Source: UBA1738 sp045658645 (GTDB taxonomy: Bacteria; Bacillota; Clostridia; UBA1381). Taken from it: a stretch of DNA of 64,000 nt. Positions within the stretch are counted from its first letter, which is position 1. Each line of letters opens with the position of its first letter. The notes beneath the pieces are model-generated. The model saw nothing but the letters and a program-made list of their open reading frames with translations, ran no database searches and was not told the DNA's origin. Below, in pieces: positions 16,566 to 27,378 of this stretch. The position numbers were made by a program, and so were the translations under genes. The DNA lies in assembly GCA_045658645.1 (NCBI GenBank), contig JAZOVJ010000054.1:1-64000 (forward strand), read 5' to 3'.

Positions 16566-17987
16566 ATGTTAGCAAGTAAAATTTTTGAAGAAAAGTGGAT
16601 ATGGCAGGATGTGGAAGCCTACGACATTACCATTGACTCACGAAGCGTGGAAAATGGCAGTGTATTTGTGTGTATCCGAGGCGCGAATGTTGACGGTCAC
16701 GATTATGCAAAAATGGCAGAGGAAAAGGGAGCAGTTTGCGTTGTGGCAGAAGAGGAACTTTCTCTTAACATTCCGTGCATAGTATATCCCGACACAAAAA
16801 TCGCACTTTCCCAAATTGCATCAAAATTCTACGAAAGTCCTGAGGAAAAGCTTCATCTGGTAGGAATAACCGGAACAAACGGCAAGACCTCGGTAAGCTA
16901 TTTTATAAAGAAAATTCTTGAAACACAGGGGAAAAAAGTCGGAATTATCGGCACTAATGAAATTCTGGTGGGAGATAGGGAGGTTGGAATAAAATCTTCG
17001 ACACCTACAACACCAAATTCACTGGAGCTTAGAAAAATATTTGCTAAAATGGTAGAAATGGGTGCAGAGTATGTTGTTATGGAGGTTTCATCACACGCTC
17101 TGGATTTGCATAGAGTTTACGGACTCACCTATGATGTGGGCGTTTTTACAAACCTGACCCGTGACCATCTTGACTATCATAAAACTATGGAAAACTATTT
17201 CCTTGCAAAGAAAAAACTGTTTTCTATTTCAAAGGTTGGAGTTGTAAATTGCGATGACGAATACGGAAACAGAATTTTATGTGAGGATAAAAACAATAAA
17301 ATAAGTGTTGGCATAAAGGATGCCGACCTTTTGGCAAAGGACATCGAAATTGACGAAAAAGGCGTTAAATTTAACGTATTGTATAAAGGAAACGAGTATC
17401 CTGTAGAGCTTCCTGTATCGGGTATGTTCAGCGTGTATAACGGGCTTTGTGCATTCGGCGGTGCTTTGGCGCTTGGGATTGAGCCTTGTGATATAGCAAG
17501 CGGACTTTCAAAAACAGGCGGGGTTTTGGGAAGACTTGAACGAGTTGACACAAACACCGATTTTTCGGTAATAATAGATTACGCTCACACGCCTGACGGA
17601 CTGGAAAACGTTCTTTCTGCAGTAAATTCCTTTAAAAAGGGAAGATGCATAGCAGTTTTTGGCTGTGGCGGTGACAGAGATGCAACAAAACGCCCGATTA
17701 TGGGTGAAATCGGCACAAGAATGGCAGACGTTGCCATAATAACATCGGATAATCCAAGATGTGAAGACCCGATTAAGATAATAGAAGACATAGTTCTCGG
17801 TGCTGTAGACGGAAAATATACCGTTGTTGAAAACAGAAGAGAAGCTATAAAATATGCCTTATCACTTGCAAAAAAAGACGATATAGTCCTGCTTTTAGGT
17901 AAAGGTCAGGAAACCTATCAGATAATAGGCAAGGAAAAGATACACTTTGATGAAAGGGAAATAGTAAAAGAAATTTTGGGAGAATAG
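16566..17987 (+). CDS. murE: UDP-MurNAc-tripeptide synthetase, meso-DAP type
   Basis: This ligase adds the third amino acid to UDP-MurNAc-L-Ala-D-Glu. The 473 residues have the three Mur-ligase domains: an N-terminal substrate domain (TIDSRSVENGSVFVC), the ATPase domain with G103-T-N-G-K-T-S109, and the C-terminal domain with D395-N-P-R398. DNPR is characteristic of enzymes that add meso-diaminopimelate. The start at 16566 is chosen because AAAGGA lies 7 bases upstream; an in-frame start at 16494 would begin within the preceding hairpin. murF follows 6 bases after the stop. Confidence 0.95.
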   Translation: MLASKIFEEKWIWQDVEAYDITIDSRSVENGSVFVCIRGANVDGHDYAKMAEEKGAVCVVAEEELSLNIPCIVYPDTKIALSQIASKFYESPEEKLHLVGITGTNGKTSVSYFIKKILETQGKKVGIIGTNEILVGDREVGIKSSTPTTPNSLELRKIFAKMVEMGAEYVVMEVSSHALDLHRVYGLTYDVGVFTNLTRDHLDYHKTMENYFLAKKKLFSISKVGVVNCDDEYGNRILCEDKNNKISVGIKDADLLAKDIEIDEKGVKFNVLYKGNEYPVELPVSGMFSVYNGLCAFGGALALGIEPCDIASGLSKTGGVLGRLERVDTNTDFSVIIDYAHTPDGLENVLSAVNSFKKGRCIAVFGCGGDRDATKRPIMGEIGTRMADVAIITSDNPRCEDPIKIIEDIVLGAVDGKYTVVENRREAIKYALSLAKKDDIVLLLGKGQETYQIIGKEKIHFDEREIVKEILGE

Positions 17988-17993
17988 AACAGA

Positions 17994-19349
17994 ATGCAGA
18001 GATTAAATGTTAAAGATGTTTTAGCCGCAACGGGAGGAACTCTTGTTTGCGGAACGGAGGATTTTGAAATCTCCGAAATTGTAACAGATTCAAGAAAGGC
18101 AGGCGCAAATATGTTGTTTGTGCCTATTGTCGGTGACAACAATGACGGGCACGACTTTATCGGCAGTGCCTTTGAAAATGGTGCGGAAACGGTGGTAACA
18201 CACCGTGACATCCCTGCTATGGCAGGCAAAAACATTATACGCGTAAGAGATACTCGCATTGCATTCGGCGATATTGCACGCTATTATAAGGAAAAGTATA
18301 ATCTCCCGACCGTTGCAATTACGGGAAGTGTTGGAAAAACCACAACAAAGGATATGATTTCGGCAGTTCTTGCCATGAAATATAACACCTTAAAAACACA
18401 GGGTAATTTCAACAATGATATAGGACTTCCAATAACAGTTTTCCGTCTTGAGAAAAAGCACGAAGCGGCAGTTTTGGAAATAGGTATGTCCCATATGGGT
18501 GAAATCAGATACCTTGCATCAATAGCCAAGCCGGACGTTGCGGTTATAACCAATATCGGTATGTCCCATATTGAAAATCTTGGTTCACAGGAAAATATAT
18601 ATTATTCAAAACTGCAGATTTGCGACTTTATGGATAAGGATAAGCTTTTAGTTGTAAACGGTGATGATAAATTCTTAACACGTCATTTTGACAGATGCCG
18701 TGTAGTAACCTGCGGTATTGAGAACAAAAACTGCGATTTGGTGGCAGAGAACATAAAAAATCTTGGCATTGACGGAACAAAATTCACGGTCAGTGTGGAC
18801 GGAGAAAACCACGAAGTATACGTGAAAATTCCGGGCGTTCATAACGTGTATAATGCGCTTATTGCAATTGCAGTGGGTCGCAACTACAATATCCCGATGA
18901 AAGACATAATTGAAGGTATTCGTGGATTTGTGCTTACAAGTATGCGAATGGAAATCAGGGATTATAACGGCGTAACAGTTATAAATGACTGCTATAATGC
19001 ATCTCCTGACTCAATGCGTGCAGCACTTTCAGTGCTTCATGATATGAAAGCAAAACGCAGGATTGCGGTTTTGGGCGATGTTCTCGAAATGGGAACCTTT
19101 GCAGAAAAAGCACTCTATGAAGTCGGACTTTCAATAGAGGATATGGATATGCTTGTAACTGTTGGGGATAACTCAAGATTTATTGCCCGTGGCGCAAGCT
19201 TTGCAGGTATTAAAAATACAAAGAGCTTTAAAACAAACAGGGAAGCTATTGACTGTCTAAAGGAATATTTAAAGCCGGGTGATGCGGTTTTGGTAAAGGC
19301 ATCACGCGGGATGAGGTTTGAACAGATAGTGGATGCACTGAAGAAATAA
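17994..19349 (+). CDS. murF: UDP-MurNAc-tripeptide:D-Ala-D-Ala ligase
   Basis: MurF completes the pentapeptide by adding D-Ala-D-Ala. The 451 residues carry the Mur substrate domain (IVTDSRKAGANMLFV), the ATP loop AITGSVGKTTTKDM (about 107-119), LEIGMSHMGEIRYLASIAKPD, and the C-terminal domain with NDCYNASPDSMRAAL and LGDVLEMG. The product feeds MraY, encoded 13 bases downstream. AGAAC-type spacing after murE and the absence of a terminator put it in the same operon. Confidence 0.95.
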   Translation: MQRLNVKDVLAATGGTLVCGTEDFEISEIVTDSRKAGANMLFVPIVGDNNDGHDFIGSAFENGAETVVTHRDIPAMAGKNIIRVRDTRIAFGDIARYYKEKYNLPTVAITGSVGKTTTKDMISAVLAMKYNTLKTQGNFNNDIGLPITVFRLEKKHEAAVLEIGMSHMGEIRYLASIAKPDVAVITNIGMSHIENLGSQENIYYSKLQICDFMDKDKLLVVNGDDKFLTRHFDRCRVVTCGIENKNCDLVAENIKNLGIDGTKFTVSVDGENHEVYVKIPGVHNVYNALIAIAVGRNYNIPMKDIIEGIRGFVLTSMRMEIRDYNGVTVINDCYNASPDSMRAALSVLHDMKAKRRIAVLGDVLEMGTFAEKALYEVGLSIEDMDMLVTVGDNSRFIARGASFAGIKNTKSFKTNREAIDCLKEYLKPGDAVLVKASRGMRFEQIVDALKK

Positions 19350-19362
19350 AGGAGAACTTTAT

Positions 19363-20385
19363 ATGCTATACACATTTTTGTCACAAGTAGAAGAAACATC
19401 GGGCAGTATGTGGTATTTTATCTTGCCTATGGTAATTGCATTTTTGGTGACCGCTGTTTTAGGGCCTGTAGTAATACCTTGGCTTGCAAAACTCAAATTC
19501 GGTCAGCAAATTCTTGAAATCGGACCAAACTGGCACAAAAACAAGGCAGGCACACCTACAATGGGTGGAATTATGTTTATTGCAGGCGTGTTAGTATCTG
19601 TGCTGGCAGCACTTTTTGCAAAATTTGATATACGCCTTTTAATGATGCTTTTAATAGCAACAGGCTTTGGTGTAATCGGGTTTATAGATGATTATGTGAA
19701 GGTTGTAAAGAAACGAAATCTTGGACTTACGGCAAAACAGAAGTTCTTGCTTCAGGCAATTTTGTCGGTTATATACATTTTGGTTTTAAAGGAAACAGGA
19801 AACCTAAACACAGAAATTATCATTCCGTTTATGGCTAAAACTGTGGAGCTTCCTTGGATACTATACATAGTGTTCATTCTTTTTGTAGTAACTGGAACGG
19901 TAAACGCCGTTAACTTAACAGACGGAATTGACGGGCTTGCAACAAGCATAACAGTGGTGGTAGCACTGTTTTTCGGTATTGCCGCTGCTATGTTTAAAAG
20001 CTCTGCAGAAACCATTTTTGCAATGGCACTTTTAGGCGGATGTCTTGGGTTTTTGATGTTTAATAAGCATCCTGCAAAGGTGTTTATGGGCGACACAGGC
20101 TCGCTGTTTTTGGGCGGTGCAATTTCGGTTGTAGCGGTAGGGCTTGGTATGCCGCTTATCCTTATAATCTGCGGATTTGTATATCTGTTTGAAACTCTGT
20201 CGGTTATTTTGCAGGTTGCATCCTTTAAATTGACAGGAAAACGTATATTTAAGATGTCACCTATACATCATCATTTTGAGATGTGTGGCTGGCGAGAGGT
20301 AAAGATTGTATCGGTATTCACTTTAGTCACTCTTTTACTGTGCATCATTTCGGTATTGGCAATTATGCCTGCCGGTGGCTTTTAA
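19363..20385 (+). CDS. mraY: Phospho-N-acetylmuramoyl-pentapeptide transferase
   Basis: MraY transfers phospho-MurNAc-pentapeptide to undecaprenyl phosphate, forming lipid I. The 340 residues form about ten transmembrane helices. Conserved elements are KAGTPTMGGIMF, the catalytic FIDDYVK aspartates, NLTDGIDGLA, FMGDTGSL, and the HHHFEMCGW loop. AAAGGAG precedes the ATG. Many Firmicutes have murD next, but here ftsW follows directly. Confidence 0.96.
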   Translation: MLYTFLSQVEETSGSMWYFILPMVIAFLVTAVLGPVVIPWLAKLKFGQQILEIGPNWHKNKAGTPTMGGIMFIAGVLVSVLAALFAKFDIRLLMMLLIATGFGVIGFIDDYVKVVKKRNLGLTAKQKFLLQAILSVIYILVLKETGNLNTEIIIPFMAKTVELPWILYIVFILFVVTGTVNAVNLTDGIDGLATSITVVVALFFGIAAAMFKSSAETIFAMALLGGCLGFLMFNKHPAKVFMGDTGSLFLGGAISVVAVGLGMPLILIICGFVYLFETLSVILQVASFKLTGKRIFKMSPIHHHFEMCGWREVKIVSVFTLVTLLLCIISVLAIMPAGGF

Positions 20386-20409
20386 GTGACCTTGAAAGGA
20401 AGATAAAAG

Positions 20410-21711
20410 ATGGTAAGGGATTTTAACTCAGGAAATTCCACACAAAAGAGAAATACATCAGGGGTAAGGAGAACTACCACAAGTCAGAATGTTCGCAAGG
20501 TAAGTTCTGTACCGCCTGTTAAAAAAGCAGGAACTACAACACATCGTTCAGCAAAAAAAACGGTAAAGAAAAGAAAAACCGGATTTTTGGCAAACCTGCT
20601 TTATTCCGACAGAACTCCGGGCGAAATGGACTACACCTTCCTGCTTTTAGTTGGCGTTTTGGTGGTGTTTGGTCTTATTATGCTGCTTTCAGCATCAACT
20701 CCTACTGCCAATGTAAAGTTCGGCAAAAGCTATTATTTTTTTCTGCGTCAGTTCTTTTTTGTAATACTTGGTGCGGCTGCTATGTTCAGCCTTGCTCATA
20801 TTGATTACAGGAATTTAAAACCTTATGCAAGAATTTTTATGCTTATATGCATCGGTCTTCTGGTGCTTGTATTTATTCCGGGCATCGGCGTTTCCCATAA
20901 TGGCTCACGCCGTTGGATAAACCTTGGTTTTATGGAACTTCAACCATCGGAAATTATGAAGGTTTCCATCGCTATGTTTTTTGCGGCACTGATTGAAGAT
21001 AAAAAATATGACATAAGAACAAATAAGGGTCTTGGTCAATATCTTGTCTGGGTTGGTGTTGTTGCAGCGCTGTTGCTTGCAGAAACACACTTAAGCGGTA
21101 CTATAGTTATTTGCGGTATTGCTCTTTTGGTGCTTTTGATAGGCGGCGCAAATATGGGACTGATAATAGGCGGAGGAGCTGCGGCGTGCGGTGCGCTTAT
21201 AGGACTTGTTGCGGCAATAAACCCTACCCGAATGGCGAGAATTACGAGCTTTTTGAACCCGTTTACCGATATGCAGGGAACAGGATACCAGACGGCACAG
21301 GCAGTTTATGCTATTGGGTCGGGAGGTATCTTTGGAAAAGGTCTTGGAGAAAGCGTTCAGAAATTTTCATATCTTCCGGAACCGTACAATGATTTTATTT
21401 TTGCGGTTATCTGCGAAGAACTTGGACTAATAGGTGCTATTGTAATCATAGGAATGTTTATCGGCCTGATAATCCGTGGCATAAAAATAGCAACAGAAGC
21501 ACAGGACGTGTTTGGCGCGTTGACAGTTGTGGGAATAATGGGACAGATTGCAATCCAGACCATTCTTAATATTGGCGTGGCGACAGCGTCTATCCCGAAT
21601 ACAGGAGTGTCCCTGCCGTTCTTCAGCTACGGCGGTACGGCGATTATGATACTTCTTGCGGAAATGGGAATAGTTTTGAGCGTTTCCAGATATTCTTCGG
21701 AAAATAAATAA
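20410..21711 (+). CDS. ftsW: FtsW/SpoVE-type septal peptidoglycan polymerase
   Basis: A SEDS-family glycosyltransferase that polymerises lipid II at the septum with its partner class B PBP, encoded upstream. The 433 residues include about ten transmembrane helices and the motifs GSRRWINLGFMELQPSEI and FSYLPEPYNDFIFAVICEELG, plus the end IPNTGVSLPFFSYGGTA. An unusual cytoplasmic N-terminal extension of about 70 residues, very basic and rich in T, S, K and R, precedes the first helix. The gene fits between mraY and murG. The choice between FtsW and the sporulation paralogue SpoVE is open. Confidence 0.9.
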   Translation: MVRDFNSGNSTQKRNTSGVRRTTTSQNVRKVSSVPPVKKAGTTTHRSAKKTVKKRKTGFLANLLYSDRTPGEMDYTFLLLVGVLVVFGLIMLLSASTPTANVKFGKSYYFFLRQFFFVILGAAAMFSLAHIDYRNLKPYARIFMLICIGLLVLVFIPGIGVSHNGSRRWINLGFMELQPSEIMKVSIAMFFAALIEDKKYDIRTNKGLGQYLVWVGVVAALLLAETHLSGTIVICGIALLVLLIGGANMGLIIGGGAAACGALIGLVAAINPTRMARITSFLNPFTDMQGTGYQTAQAVYAIGSGGIFGKGLGESVQKFSYLPEPYNDFIFAVICEELGLIGAIVIIGMFIGLIIRGIKIATEAQDVFGALTVVGIMGQIAIQTILNIGVATASIPNTGVSLPFFSYGGTAIMILLAEMGIVLSVSRYSSENK

Positions 21712-21726
21712 AAGGACAGGTAGTTT

Positions 21727-22833
21727 ATGAGAGTTTTGTTTGCAGGCGGAGGCACTGCGGGGCATATTAACCCTGCCATTTCCATAGCCGATTATATCAA
21801 GACAAAAGAGGACAATTTTGAGGCACTTTTCATTGGTACTGAAAGAGGCCTTGAGAAAAAGCTTGTTCCGGCATCGGGATACAAAATCAAGTATATTGAC
21901 ATACGTGGATTTGACAGAAAAAATCTGTTGAAAAATGTTTCCGTGATAATGAAGCTTATAAAATCAAGGCTTGATTGCCAGAAGATTATCAGGGAATTCA
22001 AGCCGGATTTTGTGGTATTAACAGGCGGATACGTGTCAGGCCCCGTTGCTATGGCGGCGAAAAAAGCAGGTGTTCCGGCTTTGATTCACGAACAGAACGT
22101 CTATCCGGGGCTTACAGTAAAAGGCGCTGAAAAGTACGTAAACTACGTGGCTTTGAGCTTTAGCGAAAGCGTCGAGCAGATGAAAGACCCGAAAAAGTGT
22201 GTTGTTACAGGGAACCCTGTAAGGTGCGAAATCTTAAATGCGGACAAGGAAACAGCACGGGCAGAACTTGGACTTGGTGACAAACCGTTTGTTCTTGTTT
22301 TCGGCGGAAGTCTTGGTGCTAAAAAGATAAACGAAACGATGATTGGCGTTTTGAAAAAGGCATCTAAGGAGCGAGCATTCAATATTCTTTTCGCAACAGG
22401 CGACAGAAATTATCAGGAGGTAATGGCGGCGCTTAATGAGTCTAAAGTTACTCTTGATGATGAGATAAAGGTAGTACCGTATATAAACAATATGAGTACC
22501 GTTATGGCGGCCAGTGACCTTGTGGTTTCAAGAGCGGGAGCCATAACAGTTTCTGAAATTGCGGCACTTTCCAAGCCATCAATCCTTATTCCGTCACCCA
22601 ATGTGGTAAGAAACCATCAGGAACAGAACGCAAGGGAATTTGAACGAAATGAAGCTGCGGTTGTTATTGTGGAAAGTGAGCTTTCCGATGACGCTTTATA
22701 TGAGAAAATAATCCGGCTTACAGGCGATAAAGCCGAGCTTTTAAAAATGAGTAAAAACGTGAAAAAGCTTGCAAAATGCGATGCTTTGGAAGAAATATAT
22801 AAGCTTATAAAGAAAACTGATGCACTAAAATAG
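21727..22833 (+). CDS. murG: UDP-GlcNAc:lipid I N-acetylglucosaminyltransferase
   Basis: MurG makes lipid II on the inner membrane face by adding GlcNAc to lipid I. The 368 residues form a GT-B fold. The N-terminal GGGTAGHINPA loop (9-19), TGGYVSGPVAMAA, HEQNVYPGL and GGSLGAKKIN are conserved, and the C-terminal domain has SRAGAITVSEIAAL and HQEQNA. It is the last gene of the dcw operon before a strong terminator, and no ftsQ, ftsA or ftsZ follows. Confidence 0.96.
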   Translation: MRVLFAGGGTAGHINPAISIADYIKTKEDNFEALFIGTERGLEKKLVPASGYKIKYIDIRGFDRKNLLKNVSVIMKLIKSRLDCQKIIREFKPDFVVLTGGYVSGPVAMAAKKAGVPALIHEQNVYPGLTVKGAEKYVNYVALSFSESVEQMKDPKKCVVTGNPVRCEILNADKETARAELGLGDKPFVLVFGGSLGAKKINETMIGVLKKASKERAFNILFATGDRNYQEVMAALNESKVTLDDEIKVVPYINNMSTVMAASDLVVSRAGAITVSEIAALSKPSILIPSPNVVRNHQEQNAREFERNEAAVVIVESELSDDALYEKIIRLTGDKAELLKMSKNVKKLAKCDALEEIYKLIKKTDALK

Positions 22834-22854
22834 GTTTTAGTGCATCTTTTTTTT
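22819..22854 (+). terminator. Terminator of the dcw operon
   Basis: A perfect 12-bp stem (22819-22830 with 22835-22846), loop TAGG, followed by eight T. Confidence 0.92.
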
Positions 22855-22889
22855 GAAAAAACCGCACTTTTTCTCGATAAAATATAGAC

Positions 22890-22918
22890 TTTTCGGAAAA
22901 AATGTAGTAATATATAAT
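22890..22918 (+). promoter_or_regulatory. Possible promoter of rsfS-leuS
   Basis: Exact TATAAT (22913-22918) lies 17 bp after a poor -35 (TTTTCG, 22890-22895), about 35 bases before the rsfS start. Confidence 0.4.
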
Positions 22919-22952
22919 TTGGAGTATTATAAATTAAGAAAGGAAAGCTTTA

Positions 22953-23294
22953 ATGGAAAGATTAAAGGTAATAGTGAAAGCTCTGGACGATAAGCGTGCA
23001 GAGAGCATTGATGTATTAAATATTTCAGAACTTACATCTTTGGGTGACTATTTCGTTATCTGTACCTGTAACTCAAACGTTCAGGTAAGAGCGGCGGCAG
23101 ACGAAGTGGAAGTTAAGATGAAAGAGGCAGGCTTTGAAGCTCTTCATACCGAGGGTTATCGTGGCGGAAGCTGGATTCTTCTTGACTTTGCGGATATAAT
23201 TGTTCACGTGATGGACAGAGAAACAAGAGATTTTTATTCATTGGAACGTTTATGGGATGATGCTCAGCGTATCGATGTAGATATAGATGATTAA
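22953..23294 (+). CDS. rsfS: Ribosomal silencing factor RsfS
   Basis: RsfS binds ribosomal protein L14 and blocks subunit joining when nutrients are scarce. The protein has 113 residues with the family motifs VLNISELTSLGDYFVICTC, the GYRGGSWILLDFADIIVHVM core, and RDFYSLERLWDDA near the end. AAAGGA precedes the ATG. It lies 14 bases ahead of leuS, apparently in one transcript. Confidence 0.95.
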   Translation: MERLKVIVKALDDKRAESIDVLNISELTSLGDYFVICTCNSNVQVRAAADEVEVKMKEAGFEALHTEGYRGGSWILLDFADIIVHVMDRETRDFYSLERLWDDAQRIDVDIDD

Positions 23295-23308
23295 GGGGGT
23301 ATAAACCT

Positions 23309-25720
<2,412 letters not shown>

Positions 25721-25721
25721 T

Positions 25722-25753
25722 AAAAAAGTACGAACTTTTGTTCGTACTTTTTT
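25722..25753. terminator. Bidirectional terminator between leuS and the PepSY gene
   Basis: A perfect 14-bp stem, AAAAAAGTACGAAC with GTTCGTACTTTTTT, and a TTTT loop between two convergent genes. Confidence 0.9.
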
Positions 25754-26142
25754 TATCTTGGTTCCTTGCTGTATTGCAGAATTTCACCGGTTTTTGCATC
25801 TATTTCGTAGTCATATTCCAAGCTGCCGTAATCAAACTCAATTTCATAAACCTGTCGCCCATCTTCCCAATCCAGCTTGGACTGAAAACGCTGTGCATTT
25901 TCTTCGCTTACGCCGGCGTGGGTTAAAGCTATTTTCTTTGCCGACTCTTTGGTTATTATGGCATTTTCGACAGGCTTTTCGGTTGCAACCTGACCTGAAA
26001 CTGTGGTATCAGGGGTAGACTGAGGAACGGTAGTACTGTTTTCGGTCTCTGAATTACTGCAGCCTGTGATAAATAGGGTTGCTATCAAAAGACATAGTAT
26101 AACAAGGCTGATTCCAAATAAAGTTTTTGCACTTTTGTTCAT
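25753..26142 (-). CDS. PepSY-domain lipoprotein
   Basis: A 129-residue putative lipoprotein. The signal peptide (TLFGISLVILCLLIATLF) ends in the lipobox ITGC, a Ser/Thr-rich linker follows, and a single PepSY domain occupies the C-terminal 65 residues (AKKIALTHAGVSEENAQRF...YDYEIDAKTGEILQYS). PepSY domains are often extracytoplasmic inhibitors or chaperones of proteases, but the partner here is unknown. The ATG at 26142 follows AGGAGGTG at 8 bases. The gene stands between two terminators. Confidence 0.8.
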   Translation of the reverse strand: MNKSAKTLFGISLVILCLLIATLFITGCSNSETENSTTVPQSTPDTTVSGQVATEKPVENAIITKESAKKIALTHAGVSEENAQRFQSKLDWEDGRQVYEIEFDYGSLEYDYEIDAKTGEILQYSKEPR

Positions 26143-26200
26143 ATAAAAACACCTCCTGTGTGTTGTTTTATATAGTATAGGCAAAAAATAAATCTTTTAA

Positions 26201-26235
26201 ACAAAAAAATCCGCAAGACATTTGCCTTGCGGATT
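26201..26235 (-). terminator. Terminator of the glgB-glgC-glgD operon
   Basis: AATCCGCAAG (26208-26217) pairs with CTTGCGGATT (26226-26235), followed on the minus strand by a T run. Confidence 0.88.
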
Positions 26236-26241
26236 AAAATT

Positions 26242-27363
26242 TTAAATTACGGTTCCTTTTGCAACGGGAACAGGGTAGCTGTCCTGACCGATAATTTGTT
26301 TTCCGGCCAAAACCTGAACATCCTTGTCAAGAACAACATATTCAAGAGTGGAATCTTCATTGACAACTGTGCTCTGCATCAGAACGCAGTTCTTTACAAC
26401 AGCACCCTTCTTAACAACTACATTTCCTGACAAAACACTGTTGATAACTGTTCCGTCAATAGTACATCCGTCTGCTATATAAGAGTTTACAACATTAGCA
26501 CTGCTTCCGTATTTTGTTGGCGGAAGGTCGCGGTTTTTGGTGTAGACAGGAAGCTTCGGATTTTTAAGCATTTCGTCCTGAACTTCTTTTTCAAGGAATT
26601 TCATATTATTGTTGTAGTATGCTTTCATACTGTCAACCTTGTCAACATAACCGTCATGCTCATATCCGAAAATTCGAAGACCGCCCATTTTCTGAGCAAT
26701 AGCGTCCTTGATGAAGTCGTGGTTGCCGCGTGCCGAACATTCGTCCAAAATGCTTTCCAGTAAGGCTCTTTCCATTACAAAAACGTCAATTCCTGCATTA
26801 GTTGTCTTTGGATAGTATGGGCAAACTTCAATATCGGTGATTGCACCGTCTTTATCAATGTCCAAAAGTGTATAGCGTGAAAGTTCCTTTTCTTCAACAC
26901 CATTTAGGTTCTTGTAAATAACAGTAACGTCTGCGTTATTTTCCTTATGGCTTTTTAAAACCTTTTCAAAGTCGATGTTATAAACGCAGTTGCCAAGAGA
27001 AAGGATAACGTATGTTTCGCGGCTCTTTCTGATGTATTGGCGGATTCCGTTTAAGATGTCAAGGTCGCCTCTGATGATTTCAGCAGCGTTTTTGTTGCCG
27101 ATGTTTGGAGGTAAAATGTGAAGACCATCGTCCTTCATATGCAAATCCCAAGGAGCGCCGCTTCTTAAGTGGTCCATAAGTGAAGAATAGTTAGCCTCGG
27201 TTGCAACGCCTATACGGCGAAGACCTGCCGTTGCCATATTGGAAAGGATAAAGTCGATAATTCTGAATCCGCCTGCCATTGGAAGCGCAGATGCACTTCT
27301 CACATCTGTAAACGGCGGAATATTTATATTACTGGCAATTATAATGCCCATTGTATCTCTCAT
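26242..27363 (-). CDS. glgD: GlgD, regulatory subunit of glucose-1-phosphate adenylyltransferase
   Basis: GlgD is a GlgC paralogue which in Firmicutes forms a mixed enzyme with GlgC and modulates it. The 373 residues have a nucleotidyltransferase-like domain followed by a left-handed beta-helix (YIADGCTIDGTVINSVLSG, VVKKGAVVKNCVLM). The catalytic start GGxGxRLxxLT is absent; the N-terminus reads MGIIIASNINIPPFTDVRSAS, as expected for a non-catalytic subunit. GGGGG precedes the start. It lies 15 bases after glgC in the same operon. Confidence 0.93.
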   Translation of the reverse strand: MRDTMGIIIASNINIPPFTDVRSASALPMAGGFRIIDFILSNMATAGLRRIGVATEANYSSLMDHLRSGAPWDLHMKDDGLHILPPNIGNKNAAEIIRGDLDILNGIRQYIRKSRETYVILSLGNCVYNIDFEKVLKSHKENNADVTVIYKNLNGVEEKELSRYTLLDIDKDGAITDIEVCPYYPKTTNAGIDVFVMERALLESILDECSARGNHDFIKDAIAQKMGGLRIFGYEHDGYVDKVDSMKAYYNNNMKFLEKEVQDEMLKNPKLPVYTKNRDLPPTKYGSSANVVNSYIADGCTIDGTVINSVLSGNVVVKKGAVVKNCVLMQSTVVNEDSTLEYVVLDKDVQVLAGKQIIGQDSYPVPVAKGTVI

Positions 27364-27378
27364 TTTTTATGCCCCCTT

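Noticed and set aside
23295..23308. T-box leader for leuS
   Set aside because: Only 14 bases separate rsfS and leuS, and nothing resembling a T-box or antiterminator is seen before rsfS.
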